Assembly: GCA_023953905.1 (NCBI GenBank)
Contig: JAMLJA010000005.1
Coordinates: forward strand, 248,001-312,000
Reading direction: 5' to 3'
Origin: Rhizobiaceae bacterium
Lineage (GTDB): Bacteria > Pseudomonadota > Alphaproteobacteria > Rhizobiales > Rhizobiaceae
Length of the DNA: 64,000 nucleotides
Both the position numbers and the translations under genes were made by a program. Under the pieces are notes generated by a model, which was given only the letters and a program-made list of their open reading frames with translations, was not told where the DNA came from and searched no databases. The first letter of the stretch is position 1, and every line of letters starts with the position of its first letter. Shown here piece by piece: positions 37,837 to 47,015 of the stretch.

Positions 37837-39252
37837 TCAACGCCGGGCCCTTCCGTCATACTCACGAACTGTCCCATCCCCACCGCTGATGATGCGCTGC
37901 GGGTTGCGTTCCAGGTCCGTGATGGCCGATTCGATACGACTGATCGCGCGTCGACTCTCGCCGACCAGCGCCTCAACATTCCGAAGTCCCTGCCCCGAGA
38001 ACCGTGCCAGGCCATCGGTGATGGTACCCATGCGCTTGTTCAGCGTGTCAGCAACCTTCTTGTAGGCGTCCAGCGTCTCGCGCAGGTCGACCATCACGCC
38101 TTGGGTATCGTCACTGCCCAACAGGCTATCCACCTTCGCCAAAATGCCGTCTACGCGAACGGACGCCTTGTTCAGGCGCTCGGCCAGTTGCCGCGCATCC
38201 GTAAGGATTTGATCAACATCATCAGACTTTTCTGAAATTCTCCCGGTGAAGGCCGCGACGTCGGAAGCCGCCTTATTTGCAGACTCGCTCGCATTACGAA
38301 AATTTGCGATCGCTTCACCCGCCTGGCTAGTCGCGCTCTTCACGTCGCTCATCACCGTCCTGATGCTATTCGCATCGACAGCCGCGACAATGCCGTCGAC
38401 GCGCTCCAGCGTGCCCCGCGCCTGGCCTGCGAGATCGGTGATGGACTTGACGGCACCGTCTACTTCGGTGGCTATTCCTTCCAGCCGTCCGCTGGTCTCG
38501 CTCAGATTTTTGGTGAAGGTTCCCGTATTCTCGACAATCTGGGCGATCTGATCGCGATCCACGGAATCAAGCAGCCCCTTGGCCGAATCCAGGGTCGAAT
38601 TCAACTGACCTGAAACTGATTGAAGCTGAGTAGATAGCGAACTGACACTCTCCAGAAACTTGTCGATGCCATCGGCATTGTCAGCGAGTGCTTTTGAGAA
38701 CGTTTCCGCGTTCGCAACTGTTTGCGATAGCGGTCCGCGCGCGTCTTTCACGAAACCTTCCAGATTGCTGATGACGCTGTCTGCGCGTTTGAAAATGTCC
38801 TGAGCGGTCTGGAGCAGGTTTGTCACGGCCGAGGGATTGGCCGTGATCTCGGCAATTTTCCCCGAGGAATCCGCCTCGACCAGCAGTCGCGTCTCATCCG
38901 CATTGCCACCCTTCAGCTCAATGTTCGCCTGCCCCGTCAGTCCGGCAAGGCCGATATCGGCTTTCGTCGAGCGCGTGATTGGCGTGAGCCTGTCGACCGT
39001 CGTATCAGCGATGGCCGCATTCGGATTGGTCGGATCGATGTAGACGCGCTGGACGTCGCCTACCTTGATGCCGTTGAATAGGACCGCGCTGCCTCGGCCG
39101 AGACCGGAGGCTGAGCCAGGTATGCGAACCCTAAGCGCCGCGCTCTCGCCACGATCCCCAACGGCCGCAGTCCAGTAAACGAAGGCAAATGCGGCCAGCA
39201 CGGCGATAACCGTGAATACACCCACAACAACGTAGTTCGCCTTGGTTTCCAT
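37837..39252 (-). CDS. MCE domain protein (MlaD family)
   Basis: 471 residues: an N-terminal membrane anchor (about 8-28), one MCE domain (about 38-118, with VRIPGSASGLGRGSAVLFNG and GQANIELKGG), then a long alpha-helical, coiled-coil part rich in Ser, Ala, Asp and Val to about 440. MCE proteins form hexameric periplasmic tubes or needles that carry lipids between membranes. The long helical tail is more like YebT/PqiB or rhizobial MCE than short E. coli MlaD. The start overlaps the ATPase stop by one base (TAATG). Confidence 0.9.
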   Translation of the reverse strand: METKANYVVVGVFTVIAVLAAFAFVYWTAAVGDRGESAALRVRIPGSASGLGRGSAVLFNGIKVGDVQRVYIDPTNPNAAIADTTVDRLTPITRSTKADIGLAGLTGQANIELKGGNADETRLLVEADSSGKIAEITANPSAVTNLLQTAQDIFKRADSVISNLEGFVKDARGPLSQTVANAETFSKALADNADGIDKFLESVSSLSTQLQSVSGQLNSTLDSAKGLLDSVDRDQIAQIVENTGTFTKNLSETSGRLEGIATEVDGAVKSITDLAGQARGTLERVDGIVAAVDANSIRTVMSDVKSATSQAGEAIANFRNASESANKAASDVAAFTGRISEKSDDVDQILTDARQLAERLNKASVRVDGILAKVDSLLGSDDTQGVMVDLRETLDAYKKVADTLNKRMGTITDGLARFSGQGLRNVEALVGESRRAISRIESAITDLERNPQRIISGGDGTVREYDGRARR

Positions 39253-40076
39253 TATTTCCTTGCTGCCAGATCAAGCTGCCGTGCACGTTTCCCACGGAAG
39301 TATGATTCTACCCAGGGCTCATCGCTTTTGAGCATCTCATCAATCGATCCCTCGACCAGCACTTTCTTGTTGCCCAGAACGGCGATGCGATCGCATACCG
39401 AAAACAGGCTGTCGAGGTCGTGTGTCACCATATAGACCGTCAGGCCCATTGTATCGCGCAGCTTTGCAACAAGTTCATCGAATTCGGCGGCACCTATCGG
39501 GTCAAGACCCGACGTCGGTTCGTCGAGAAAGACAATATCGGGATCCAGCGCCAGGGCGCGCGCGAGAGCTGCGCGCTTGATCATTCCCCCAGAAAGCTCC
39601 GAAGGAAACTTCGATGCCGCATCACGCGGCAACCCGGCCAACTCGATTTTGAGCAGGGCGAGTTCATTCATGAGATCCTTGGGCAGATCGAGATACTCCC
39701 GCATCGGCACCTGAACATTTTCCAGGACCGTAAGGGCGGAAAATAGTGCGCCGTGCTGAAAAAGCACCCCCAACCGCATGTCTACCGTTAGGCGCTGCTG
39801 CTCAGTCGCATGATCGACATCAACCCCAAACAGTTCAATCGTGCCGGACTGCTTTCGCGTAAGCCCGAGAATAGTACGCAACAGTACTGACTTTCCTGCC
39901 CCCGATGGACCCACAAAGCCGAGAATTTCGCCACGATAGATGTCGAGATCCAGCGCATTGAGTACGATATTCTTGCCGAATGCGACTGTCACGCCGTGCG
40001 CCGACAGCACGACTTCGCGCTCATCAGTCGGTACGGGCGTAGCCGCGGTCTCTATCGTCGTCACGCTCATGCTCAA
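39252..40076 (-). CDS. Lipid ABC transporter ATP-binding protein (MlaF-like)
   Basis: 274 residues with one ABC domain: Walker A GPSGAGKSVLLR near residue 54, signature LSGGMIKRAALARALAL and Walker B DIVFLDEPTSGLDP near 180. LSGGMIKR-x-x-LARAL is the MlaF-type signature rather than the generic LSGGQQQR. It drives the MlaE-like permease. Its ATG overlaps the permease stop by four bases and its stop overlaps the MCE start, so all three are translationally coupled. Confidence 0.92.
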   Translation of the reverse strand: MSMSVTTIETAATPVPTDEREVVLSAHGVTVAFGKNIVLNALDLDIYRGEILGFVGPSGAGKSVLLRTILGLTRKQSGTIELFGVDVDHATEQQRLTVDMRLGVLFQHGALFSALTVLENVQVPMREYLDLPKDLMNELALLKIELAGLPRDAASKFPSELSGGMIKRAALARALALDPDIVFLDEPTSGLDPIGAAEFDELVAKLRDTMGLTVYMVTHDLDSLFSVCDRIAVLGNKKVLVEGSIDEMLKSDEPWVESYFRGKRARQLDLAARK

Positions 40077-41236
40077 AAGTCGATCGCCGCGTAAAACATA
40101 GCGAACAGGCCATCGAGAATGACAACGACAAAAATAGCCTTCACAACCGAGGACGTGACCTGCGCCCCTAGCGACTCCGCGCTGCCACCCACTTTCAACC
40201 CTTCCACAGACGCAATGGTTCCGATGATCAAGGCCATGAATGGCGCCTTGATGAGTCCTGCAAAGATCGTTCCGAGGTCGATACTTGCGCGCAGACGATC
40301 AACAAACGCCTGCGGTGGAATATCGGAATAGACCCAGGCAACCAGCATTGCGCCGCCAAGTGCGGCAAAGTTTGCGATCACCGTCAGGCACGGCAGGGCC
40401 ACCACCAGGGCAACCAGGCGGGGAAACACGAGCACGCCCACAGGATTGAGACCGATCACAGTGAGGGCGTCGACCTCCTCACGCATCTTCATCGACCCGA
40501 TCTCAGCGGTAATTGCGCTGCCCGACCTGCCGGCAATCATGATCGCCGTCATGAGTACGCCGAGTTCACGCAGGATGAGAATTCCGACGAGATCGACCAC
40601 AAAGATCTCTGCACCGAAATAGCGCAACTGGTAGGCGCCCTGCTGGGCAACGATCGCCCCGACGATGCCTGACATCAGAACGACCACCGGAATGGCGCCA
40701 ACGCCCATCCGGTCGATCTGATTGAAAATGGCGGCTGGATTTATTGCGCTCGAGCGCCCGAGCTTCATCTGCGCGCCGCGAATGGTCGAGCCCAGAATGA
40801 ACATCGCTGCGACAAGATCGTCGAAGCCGCTGACGACCGCGCGCCCGACTGCTTCGAAGAACCGCAACACGTTGAAACGCCGAACGGACGTAGTGTCGGC
40901 CGGGTCCTCTGCTGCCGTTTCCGCGACCGCTTCGAGAAGCGTGGTCGCCGACGCACTCGCTCCCTCGAGTCGGGTTTCAACACCACGCCGGCGGTTGGCT
41001 GCAACAAGCCGCTCGACAACCCAGGCACCTGCCGTATCCATACGCTCCACAGCCGACAGGTCGATCGTCATGGCGCGACCGTTGGACGACTCGATTCCCC
41101 GCATTTCCTGATCGACCATTCCGATCGATCTGGTTGTCCAGTCACCTGACAGTGTCACGAGCACAGCGTCGGCCGCGTCGCTTAGCGAGACCTGCGGCAC
41201 TTCCGAACTTGTATCGCGCACGGCTTTGCTCAACAT
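40073..41236 (-). CDS. Lipid ABC transporter permease with fused N-terminal STAS domain (MlaB-MlaE fusion)
   Basis: About 387 residues from the ATG at 41236 (a GTG at 41272 would add 12). Residues about 10-110 form a STAS domain (AMTIDLSAVERMDTAGAWVV), as in the separate MlaB of E. coli. The C-terminal part is the MlaE permease with about five membrane segments (FGAEIFVVDLVGILILRELG, AGRSGSAITAEIGSMKMREE). It is the inner-membrane part of a phospholipid transporter with the ATPase and MCE protein. No MlaC-like periplasmic carrier is found here. Divergent from dgcA. Confidence 0.9.
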   Translation of the reverse strand: MLSKAVRDTSSEVPQVSLSDAADAVLVTLSGDWTTRSIGMVDQEMRGIESSNGRAMTIDLSAVERMDTAGAWVVERLVAANRRRGVETRLEGASASATTLLEAVAETAAEDPADTTSVRRFNVLRFFEAVGRAVVSGFDDLVAAMFILGSTIRGAQMKLGRSSAINPAAIFNQIDRMGVGAIPVVVLMSGIVGAIVAQQGAYQLRYFGAEIFVVDLVGILILRELGVLMTAIMIAGRSGSAITAEIGSMKMREEVDALTVIGLNPVGVLVFPRLVALVVALPCLTVIANFAALGGAMLVAWVYSDIPPQAFVDRLRASIDLGTIFAGLIKAPFMALIIGTIASVEGLKVGGSAESLGAQVTSSVVKAIFVVVILDGLFAMFYAAIDF

Positions 41237-41319
41237 GCGCCATGTCTTAAACGCTGCGCTGCGTCGTGTCACTTTGGTGACAGGTCGCTCCGGTCGAATT
41301 GTTCGGGAGTGTTACTTTC

Positions 41320-42294
41320 ATGCGCGATCTCAGCGTCAAGGGCGAGATGTTTCCGATCGCCGGTTCGTTTGTGATCGCCCGCGGTTCCAAGACCGAGGCG
41401 GCAGTGCTGACAGTCGAGATAACCGAGGGCGACCATACGGGTCGCGGAGAATGCGTCCCTTATCTGCGCTATGGTGAGACGTTGGAAAGTGTGCGGGACC
41501 AAATCGCGATGGCCGGTCCTGCAATCAAGGGCGGCGCTGGCCGTCGCGAACTGCTCGACCTGATGCCAGCAGGAGCGGCGCGCAATGCCATCGACTGCGC
41601 TCTTTGGGACCTTGAAGCGAAGATCAGCGGCAAGCGTGTCTTGCTAGGCAGAAACGAGCCTCAAGGACTTGTGACGGCATACACGCTATCGCTTTCCGAT
41701 CCAGACAAGATGTTTGAGCAGGCGAAGCAGAATGCCTGGCGCCCTTTGTTGAAGGTCAAGGTTGGAACCTCCGACGACGCCGCCCGAATGAGGGCGGTGG
41801 CCGCAGGCGCACCGGACAGTCGCATAATTCTGGATGCCAACGAGGGCTGGACGCCGCAGAATCTGGAAGCAAATCTGGCGCTTGCCGCGGAGCTGAACGT
41901 TGCGCTGGTGGAACAACCACTCAAGGCGGGCGAGGACGAAGTTCTTGGCCGCATCGACCATAAAGTTCCAATCTGCGCAGATGAAAGCGTGCACACAGAA
42001 CGCGACTTGAAGGCGCTTGTCGGCCTCTATGATGCAATTAACATCAAGCTGGACAAGACAGGCGGCTTGACGGCCGCACTCATTCTCCAGACGCGTGCGC
42101 GCGAATTGGGCTTCAACATCATGGTGGGTTGCATGGTCGGCACATCGCTCGCGATGGCCCCTGCCGTTTTGCTGGCTCAAGACGCGGATTTCGTCGATCT
42201 CGACGGGCCCCTGCTGCTTGCACGTGATCGCGAGGAGGCACTGGTCTATGAGGGATCGCTGGTGCTGCCACCGCGAGCCGAATTGTGGGGCTAA
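41320..42294 (+). CDS. dgcA: Enolase-superfamily dipeptide epimerase / amino-acid racemase (DgcA-like)
   Basis: 324 residues from ATG at 41320; GGGAG lies 10 bases upstream. The muconate-lactonising subgroup catalytic residues are in place: Lys pair in LLKVKVG near residue 147, metal ligands in ILDANEGW, VEQPL and CADES, and the second base lysine in INIKLDKTGG. These correspond to dipeptide epimerases (L-Ala-D/L-Glu) and N-acyl amino acid racemases; alphaproteobacterial DgcA racemises N-substituted glutamate. A role in recycling murein peptides or D-Glu use is inferred from the family. Substrate choice cannot be made by eye. Confidence 0.85.
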   Translation: MRDLSVKGEMFPIAGSFVIARGSKTEAAVLTVEITEGDHTGRGECVPYLRYGETLESVRDQIAMAGPAIKGGAGRRELLDLMPAGAARNAIDCALWDLEAKISGKRVLLGRNEPQGLVTAYTLSLSDPDKMFEQAKQNAWRPLLKVKVGTSDDAARMRAVAAGAPDSRIILDANEGWTPQNLEANLALAAELNVALVEQPLKAGEDEVLGRIDHKVPICADESVHTERDLKALVGLYDAINIKLDKTGGLTAALILQTRARELGFNIMVGCMVGTSLAMAPAVLLAQDADFVDLDGPLLLARDREEALVYEGSLVLPPRAELWG

Positions 42295-42444
42295 GAACCT
42301 CGGCAGATGCAGGCAGGTCCGCTTAAGCGGTTCCAAATGACGCGGTCACGAGTGCGCCGGGTGATTATACCTTCCGTGCAAGATTCGATGCCTGATGCTA
42401 TGATACTAAGCAAGGTGACATGATTTCAATTTTCGGACCCCAAA

Positions 42445-42906
42445 TTGACGCACGACACAAATTCCGAACCTGAAGAGCCGCCTGAGAGTGTCGACGCCGA
42501 CGTGCGCGTGGAGAGTTTTCGCCAGACCCGCAACAATCGCCGCACCGAGCTTGTCGAGGATTACGTCGAACTGGTCGCGGAACTCATCGACCGTGGCGGC
42601 GAGGCCAGGCAGGTCGATATTGCGCAGCATCTGGGCGTTGCTCAACCCACGGTTGCCAAAATGCTGAAAAGGCTGGTTGCTGACGGCCTTGTCCAACAGC
42701 GTCCCTATCGAGGGGTCTTTCTGACCGAAGAGGGACGACAGCTCGCAGAAATGAGCCGCGAAAGGCATCGCATTGTCGAATCTTTCCTATGCGCCCTCGG
42801 CATCAGCCCGGAGACAGCGCGTATCGACGCCGAAGGCATCGAGCATCATGTGAGCGTCGAGACGCTGGAGGCGTTTAGAGCCTTCGTCGATCGCTCGGAC
42901 CGTTGA
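42445..42906 (+). CDS. mntR: Manganese-dependent transcriptional regulator MntR
   Basis: 153 residues, DtxR family. The N-terminal winged helix shows [21 protein letters not shown] near residue 56, followed by the dimerisation/metal domain with [21 protein letters not shown], which supplies Glu/His ligands. It senses Mn(II) and represses manganese importers such as mntH or sitABCD, none of which is in this window. The only start that gives the full N-terminus is TTG at 42445; a shorter protein from an internal GTG is possible. The 150-base leader upstream shows no clear operator. Confidence 0.88.
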   Translation: MTHDTNSEPEEPPESVDADVRVESFRQTRNNRRTELVEDYVELVAELIDRGGEARQVDIAQHLGVAQPTVAKMLKRLVADGLVQQRPYRGVFLTEEGRQLAEMSRERHRIVESFLCALGISPETARIDAEGIEHHVSVETLEAFRAFVDRSDR

Positions 42907-43017
42907 GCGAAACGCAAATCAGCCTCACGATTTTGTGCCGTTGACCTTCCAGCTACCGGAAGGACTAAGCCGATTGCCGTTTCGACAATCAAACGGCCAA
43001 TTCAAGGGAGCTATGGA

Positions 43018-43374
43018 ATGAAACGCCTTATCTTCGCGACTGTCGCCGCGAGCCTCGCTTTCGCAGGAGCAGCTTTTGCCCAGGACCATTCGTCTATGCA
43101 CAAACAGTCCGCTTCAGCGAGCCCCGCAATTGCTGAATTCGAGCAGACTAACAGCGACATGCATGCGGCCATGAATATCGAATACTCAGGAGATGCCGAT
43201 CGCGATTTCATGCGCGCGATGATCCCGCATCACGAGGGTGCAGTCGCAATGGCGAACATCGTGCTCAAGCATGGCAAGGACGCGGAAGTCCGCGCACTGG
43301 CGCAGAGCGTCATCAAAGCTCAGGAGGCCGAGATTGCCCAGATGAAAGCGTGGCTGGCCCGCAATCCCGGCTAG
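43018..43374 (+). CDS. DUF305 family periplasmic protein
   Basis: 118 residues with a signal peptide ([18 protein letters not shown], cleaved near AFAQ). The single DUF305 core carries [20 protein letters not shown] with the conserved histidine pair, and several Met/His residues (HSSMHK, SDMHAAM) that suggest copper or other metal binding. GGGAGC lies upstream of the ATG. A periplasmic metal-handling role is inference from family and residue content. Independent of the neighbouring mntR gene by a 111-base gap. Confidence 0.85.
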   Translation: MKRLIFATVAASLAFAGAAFAQDHSSMHKQSASASPAIAEFEQTNSDMHAAMNIEYSGDADRDFMRAMIPHHEGAVAMANIVLKHGKDAEVRALAQSVIKAQEAEIAQMKAWLARNPG

Positions 43375-43454
43375 CGGCTCCCCGCGTCTGTGGAAAAGGA
43401 CAACGCCTCCGAAATATGCCTGCAGCAAGCGGTGAGATGGCATACGGTGCAGGC

Positions 43455-44294
43455 ATGAAACCATCCAAAGACATTTCCAGACTGATCGAAATCATGGCAG
43501 CCCTGCGCGATCCCGCGACGGGCTGCCCCTGGGATGTGGAGCAGAGTTTCAAGACAATCGCTCCCTATACGATCGAGGAAGCGTATGAGGTCGCGGACGC
43601 AATTGCGCGCGACGATCTGGCAGACCTTCGCGAAGAACTCGGCGATCTTCTGCTGCAGGTCGTCTATCACTCTCGTATGGCGGAAGAAGAACATATCTTC
43701 GAGTTCGGCGACGTCGTGGAGGCCATCACGACCAAGATGATCAGGCGCCATCCGCATGTCTTTGGTGATGAACAGGCGCGTAGCGCGGGCATGGCCAAGG
43801 GAGTGTGGGACAAAATCAAAGCAGAGGAGAAGGCCGAGCGACAAGAAAAGCGTACTGCGCTAGGTGGCGACCGCAGTCAGCTTCAAGAGGGCTACCTAGA
43901 CAGCGTGCCGGTTGCCATGCCGGCCCTCACTCGCGCCCTGAAACTTCAGGAAAGAGCAGCGAAGGTGGGGTTCGACTGGAAAGAAGCGGTTCCCATTCTC
44001 GATAAGATCGAGGAAGAAATCGGCGAGCTGCGCGCGGCGATGAAGGCAGGCGAACAGGCATCGATCAAGGACGAGTTCGGTGACGTTCTGTTTGCGATGG
44101 TCAACTTCGCCAGACATCTCAATCTCGATGCCGAATCCGCGCTAACCGGCACCAACGACAAATTCCGATCCCGATTCCACTTCGTGGAAAGCGTATTGCG
44201 CGACCAGGGCAGAAGCCTTGAAGAAGCATCGTTGGACGAAATGGAAACACTTTGGCAGAAAGCCAAAGGTGCAAGGTCCGGCGACAGTACCTGA
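43455..44294 (+). CDS. mazG: Nucleoside triphosphate pyrophosphohydrolase MazG
   Basis: 279 residues from ATG at 43455, the start that matches family length; in-frame ATGs at 43416 and 43437 would add 13 and 6 residues. Two MazG domains are visible, each with acidic metal-binding motifs: EEAYEVADAI plus EELGDLLLQVVYHS in the first and EEEIGELRAAM plus DEFGDVLFAMVN in the second. It hydrolyses non-canonical and excess NTPs to monophosphates. The N-terminal signature LRDPATGCPWD is diagnostic. Convergent with hflX. Confidence 0.95.
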   Translation: MKPSKDISRLIEIMAALRDPATGCPWDVEQSFKTIAPYTIEEAYEVADAIARDDLADLREELGDLLLQVVYHSRMAEEEHIFEFGDVVEAITTKMIRRHPHVFGDEQARSAGMAKGVWDKIKAEEKAERQEKRTALGGDRSQLQEGYLDSVPVAMPALTRALKLQERAAKVGFDWKEAVPILDKIEEEIGELRAAMKAGEQASIKDEFGDVLFAMVNFARHLNLDAESALTGTNDKFRSRFHFVESVLRDQGRSLEEASLDEMETLWQKAKGARSGDST

Positions 44295-44323
44295 ACAAGC
44301 GTCGACTGCCGCGGTGTCCCCCA

Positions 44324-45691
44324 CTACCTTTTCGTCAGGCGATCCTCGATGACGCTGCGCGTTGCGGAAGTCGCACGCACGGATAGTGTGACACTGCCAT
44401 CGTCATTGTCGGATCGCGCGATGACATCACCATTGCGATAGAGCCAGTCCACAGATGATAGCTGGTCCGGCCCGACAGTCACCTCCAGCGTCTCAAGCTC
44501 CCCCGCCACCCGCTCTTCGATCAAGCCGATCAGAGCCTCGATGCCCTCACCCGAAATGGCCGAAATCGCGATCGGTGCACGCCCCTCGGTCTGCAAGAGC
44601 CGGTTGCGATCAGTCGCCTCAAGCAGATCGATCTTGTTCCAGACCTCGACGACGCGGTCGTGGTTTTTGGCGTCGACACCGAGATCGCCAAGAATGCGCT
44701 CGACATCTTCAGCCTGCGCTGCGGTGTCGGGATCGGATATGTCGCGCAGATGAATGACGATATCAGCCTCGACCACCTCTTCCAGCGTCGCTCTGAAGGC
44801 CGCAACGAGGTGGGTTGGCAGATCGGAAATGAAGCCAACGGTATCGGACAAGATCACCGTCGTTCCATGCGGCAGTCTCACCCGACGCAGCGTCGGATCA
44901 AGGGTGGCGAAGAGCATGTCTTCGGCAAGAACGCTCGCGCCGGTGAGCCGGTTGAAGAGCGTCGATTTCCCCGCATTGGTGTAGCCAACGATCGCCACCA
45001 CGGGAAACGGTATCTTCTTGCGCTTTGCGCGATGAAGATCGCGGGTGCGCCGGACCTGCTCGAGCTCGCGCTTCAGGCGAATGATCTTTTCCTGCAGCAT
45101 GCGCCTGTCGGCTTCGATTTGCGTTTCACCCGGCCCGCCAAGGAAACCGGCACCGCCGCGCTGCCGCTCAAGGTGGGTCCAGCTTCGAACAAGGCGGCCT
45201 TTCTGGTAATTGAGATGCGCGAGTTCGACCTGCAGCGTGCCTTCTTTTGTTCGCGCGCGCTCGCCGAAGATCTCGAGGATCAGACCCGTCCTGTCGAGCA
45301 CCTTGGCGTTGAACGCCTTTTCAAGATTGCGTTGCTGAACGGGCGTCAGCGGGTGATCGACAATCGCCAGTTCCGCCTTCGTCTCTTCGATGATTTCGGC
45401 GATCTCTTCCACCTTGCCCGAACCGAGCAAGGTCGCAGGACGCGGATCGTTCACCGACACGGCGGCGGCATGCACGATCTCGAGCTCGATTGCCTGGGCC
45501 AGGCCAATCGCTTCTTCCAAACGCGCCTCGGAAGACCGCTGCAATCGAGGTCGCACCTGGAGAGAATCGTCTTCCCGCCCCTGCGAGCGTCCAAGAACAG
45601 GCACAATAACCACGGCTCGTGCGCCATGGCCATTTTCAGATGGGCGGTCCGTCAACGAGTTGTCCGGGCCGTGGGTGTGTGAAGCGTTCAA
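44324..45691 (-). CDS. hflX: GTPase HflX
   Basis: 455 residues. An N-terminal HflX domain and coiled coil (RRMLQEKIIRLKRELEQVRR) precede the G domain with G1 GYTNAGKSTLFN near residue 215, G3 DTVGFISDLP and G4 NKID. HflX splits stalled or stressed 70S ribosomes. The SGGPGE-type motif is FLGGPGETQIEADRR. The start is TTG at 45691, directly after the hfq stop (TGATTG), so its translation is probably coupled to hfq; no ATG fits the frame nearby. Confidence 0.94.
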   Translation of the reverse strand: MNASHTHGPDNSLTDRPSENGHGARAVVIVPVLGRSQGREDDSLQVRPRLQRSSEARLEEAIGLAQAIELEIVHAAAVSVNDPRPATLLGSGKVEEIAEIIEETKAELAIVDHPLTPVQQRNLEKAFNAKVLDRTGLILEIFGERARTKEGTLQVELAHLNYQKGRLVRSWTHLERQRGGAGFLGGPGETQIEADRRMLQEKIIRLKRELEQVRRTRDLHRAKRKKIPFPVVAIVGYTNAGKSTLFNRLTGASVLAEDMLFATLDPTLRRVRLPHGTTVILSDTVGFISDLPTHLVAAFRATLEEVVEADIVIHLRDISDPDTAAQAEDVERILGDLGVDAKNHDRVVEVWNKIDLLEATDRNRLLQTEGRAPIAISAISGEGIEALIGLIEERVAGELETLEVTVGPDQLSSVDWLYRNGDVIARSDNDDGSVTLSVRATSATRSVIEDRLTKR

Positions 45692-45940
45692 TCAGCTGTC
45701 CCGGCTGGTGTCCTCGGCATCGAACATCTGCACCGGCTGACTCGGCATGATGGTCGAGATCGCATGCTTGTAGACAAGCTGCGAGTGGCCGTCTCTGCGA
45801 AGCAGTACGCAGAAATTGTCGAACGAGGTCACGACTCCTGTCAACTTGACGCCGTTGATGAGGAAGATCGTGAGTGGGTTCTTGCTCTTGCGAACCGAAT
45901 TGAGAAAGAGATCCTGAAGATTTTGCGAACGTTCTGCCAT
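45692..45940 (-). CDS. hfq: RNA chaperone Hfq
   Basis: 82 residues from ATG at 45940. Sm1 motif ([20 protein letters not shown]), the loop [20 protein letters not shown] and the Sm2 motif [12 protein letters not shown] are complete, including the YKHA signature for U-rich RNA binding. Hfq hexamers promote pairing of small RNAs with mRNAs, possibly including the C-rich small RNA at 3505. It is followed without a gap by hflX and preceded by dat. Confidence 0.97.
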   Translation of the reverse strand: MAERSQNLQDLFLNSVRKSKNPLTIFLINGVKLTGVVTSFDNFCVLLRRDGHSQLVYKHAISTIMPSQPVQMFDAEDTSRDS

Positions 45941-46069
45941 TGTTTTTGTCTTTCGTCGCCTGCACCGACCTGCCAATGAGCGAGTTTGTCGCTTTATGTC
46001 AAGCACACGCTAAGGCTGTCGCGATATCATTGACCGCCGACTCGCCCTCGACCCGGCACTAATCACGGG

Positions 46070-46936
46070 CTAATGCGTCCGTGTCTTTTCCGCAACATCA
46101 AAGAACACTGCACGAATGGCATCCGTGGTCGCGCCCGGATGTCCATTTGCCACGCTATGACCGTCAATCGACACCACGGGCATCGCAATTGTGGTCGCAG
46201 AGGTCATGAAAACCTCCTTCGCGTCCTTCGCCTCGGCGAGAGAAAAATCGCGTTCTTCCACCGACAGCCCGAGCTTGCGCGCCACATCAATCACAGTTGT
46301 TCGTGTGATTCCGCGCAGAATGCCTGTGTCCGCCTGCCGTGTGACGAGCACATTATCCTTGGTGACGATCCAGACATTGCTGGCCGCCCCTTCCTTCACG
46401 GAGCCATCTGCATCGATGAACCATGCATCATGCGCACCGGCTTCCTTCGCCTGCTGGCGCGCAAGAACATTCGGCAAGAGCCCGACCGTCTTGATGTCCA
46501 CCCGCTCCCATCGGTTTTCCCGAACAGTGATGATCGAGATGCCTTTCTCCGCCTTGGCGGCAAGGGCGCGCGGATCGGCTCGCTTGGCGGTGATCACAAT
46601 CGACGGCTTGACGTGAGCCGCAGGGAACACGTGGTCGCGCGGCGCCACACCTCGGGTAACCTGAAGATAGACAAGTCCGTCGCGGACGAGGTTGCGCCGA
46701 ATGACCTCGGTCATCGCGATCTGCAGGGCTGCCCTCGACATCGGCCACCCGATACGCAGTTCGCGAAGCGACCTGTCGAGCCTGTCCAGATGCCGGGTCA
46801 TGTCGACGATGAAGCCGCGTGCGACCTCGCACACTTCATAGACGCCATCCGCGAACTGGTATCCGCGATCTTCCACATGCACGGCCGCGTCGCGATGTTT
46901 CACATAACGACCGTTTACATAGGCGATACGAGGCAT
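46070..46936 (-). CDS. dat: D-amino acid aminotransferase
   Basis: 288 residues from ATG at 46936 with GGGAG 7 bases upstream; the longer frame adds unconserved residues. Class IV PLP aminotransferase: the N-terminal YVNGRYVKHRDAAVHVEDRG, the lysine region DIKTVGLLPNVLARQQAKEAG and the cofactor phosphate site ILRGITRTTV are all visible. It interconverts D-alanine and D-glutamate with their keto acids. The trkA-dat-hfq order is conserved in Rhizobiales. Confidence 0.92.
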   Translation of the reverse strand: MPRIAYVNGRYVKHRDAAVHVEDRGYQFADGVYEVCEVARGFIVDMTRHLDRLDRSLRELRIGWPMSRAALQIAMTEVIRRNLVRDGLVYLQVTRGVAPRDHVFPAAHVKPSIVITAKRADPRALAAKAEKGISIITVRENRWERVDIKTVGLLPNVLARQQAKEAGAHDAWFIDADGSVKEGAASNVWIVTKDNVLVTRQADTGILRGITRTTVIDVARKLGLSVEERDFSLAEAKDAKEVFMTSATTIAMPVVSIDGHSVANGHPGATTDAIRAVFFDVAEKTRTH

Positions 46937-47015
46937 GACAGGGCTCCCAACCGGCACTGAATGCAGGGATATGCGAGATTCCAACGCGGCTGCAACAGCC
47001 AATTCCGACGATGGC

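Noticed and set aside
44660..45682. 340-codon frame antisense to hflX
   Set aside because: Shadow of a well-conserved GTPase; no ribosome site or motif supports it.
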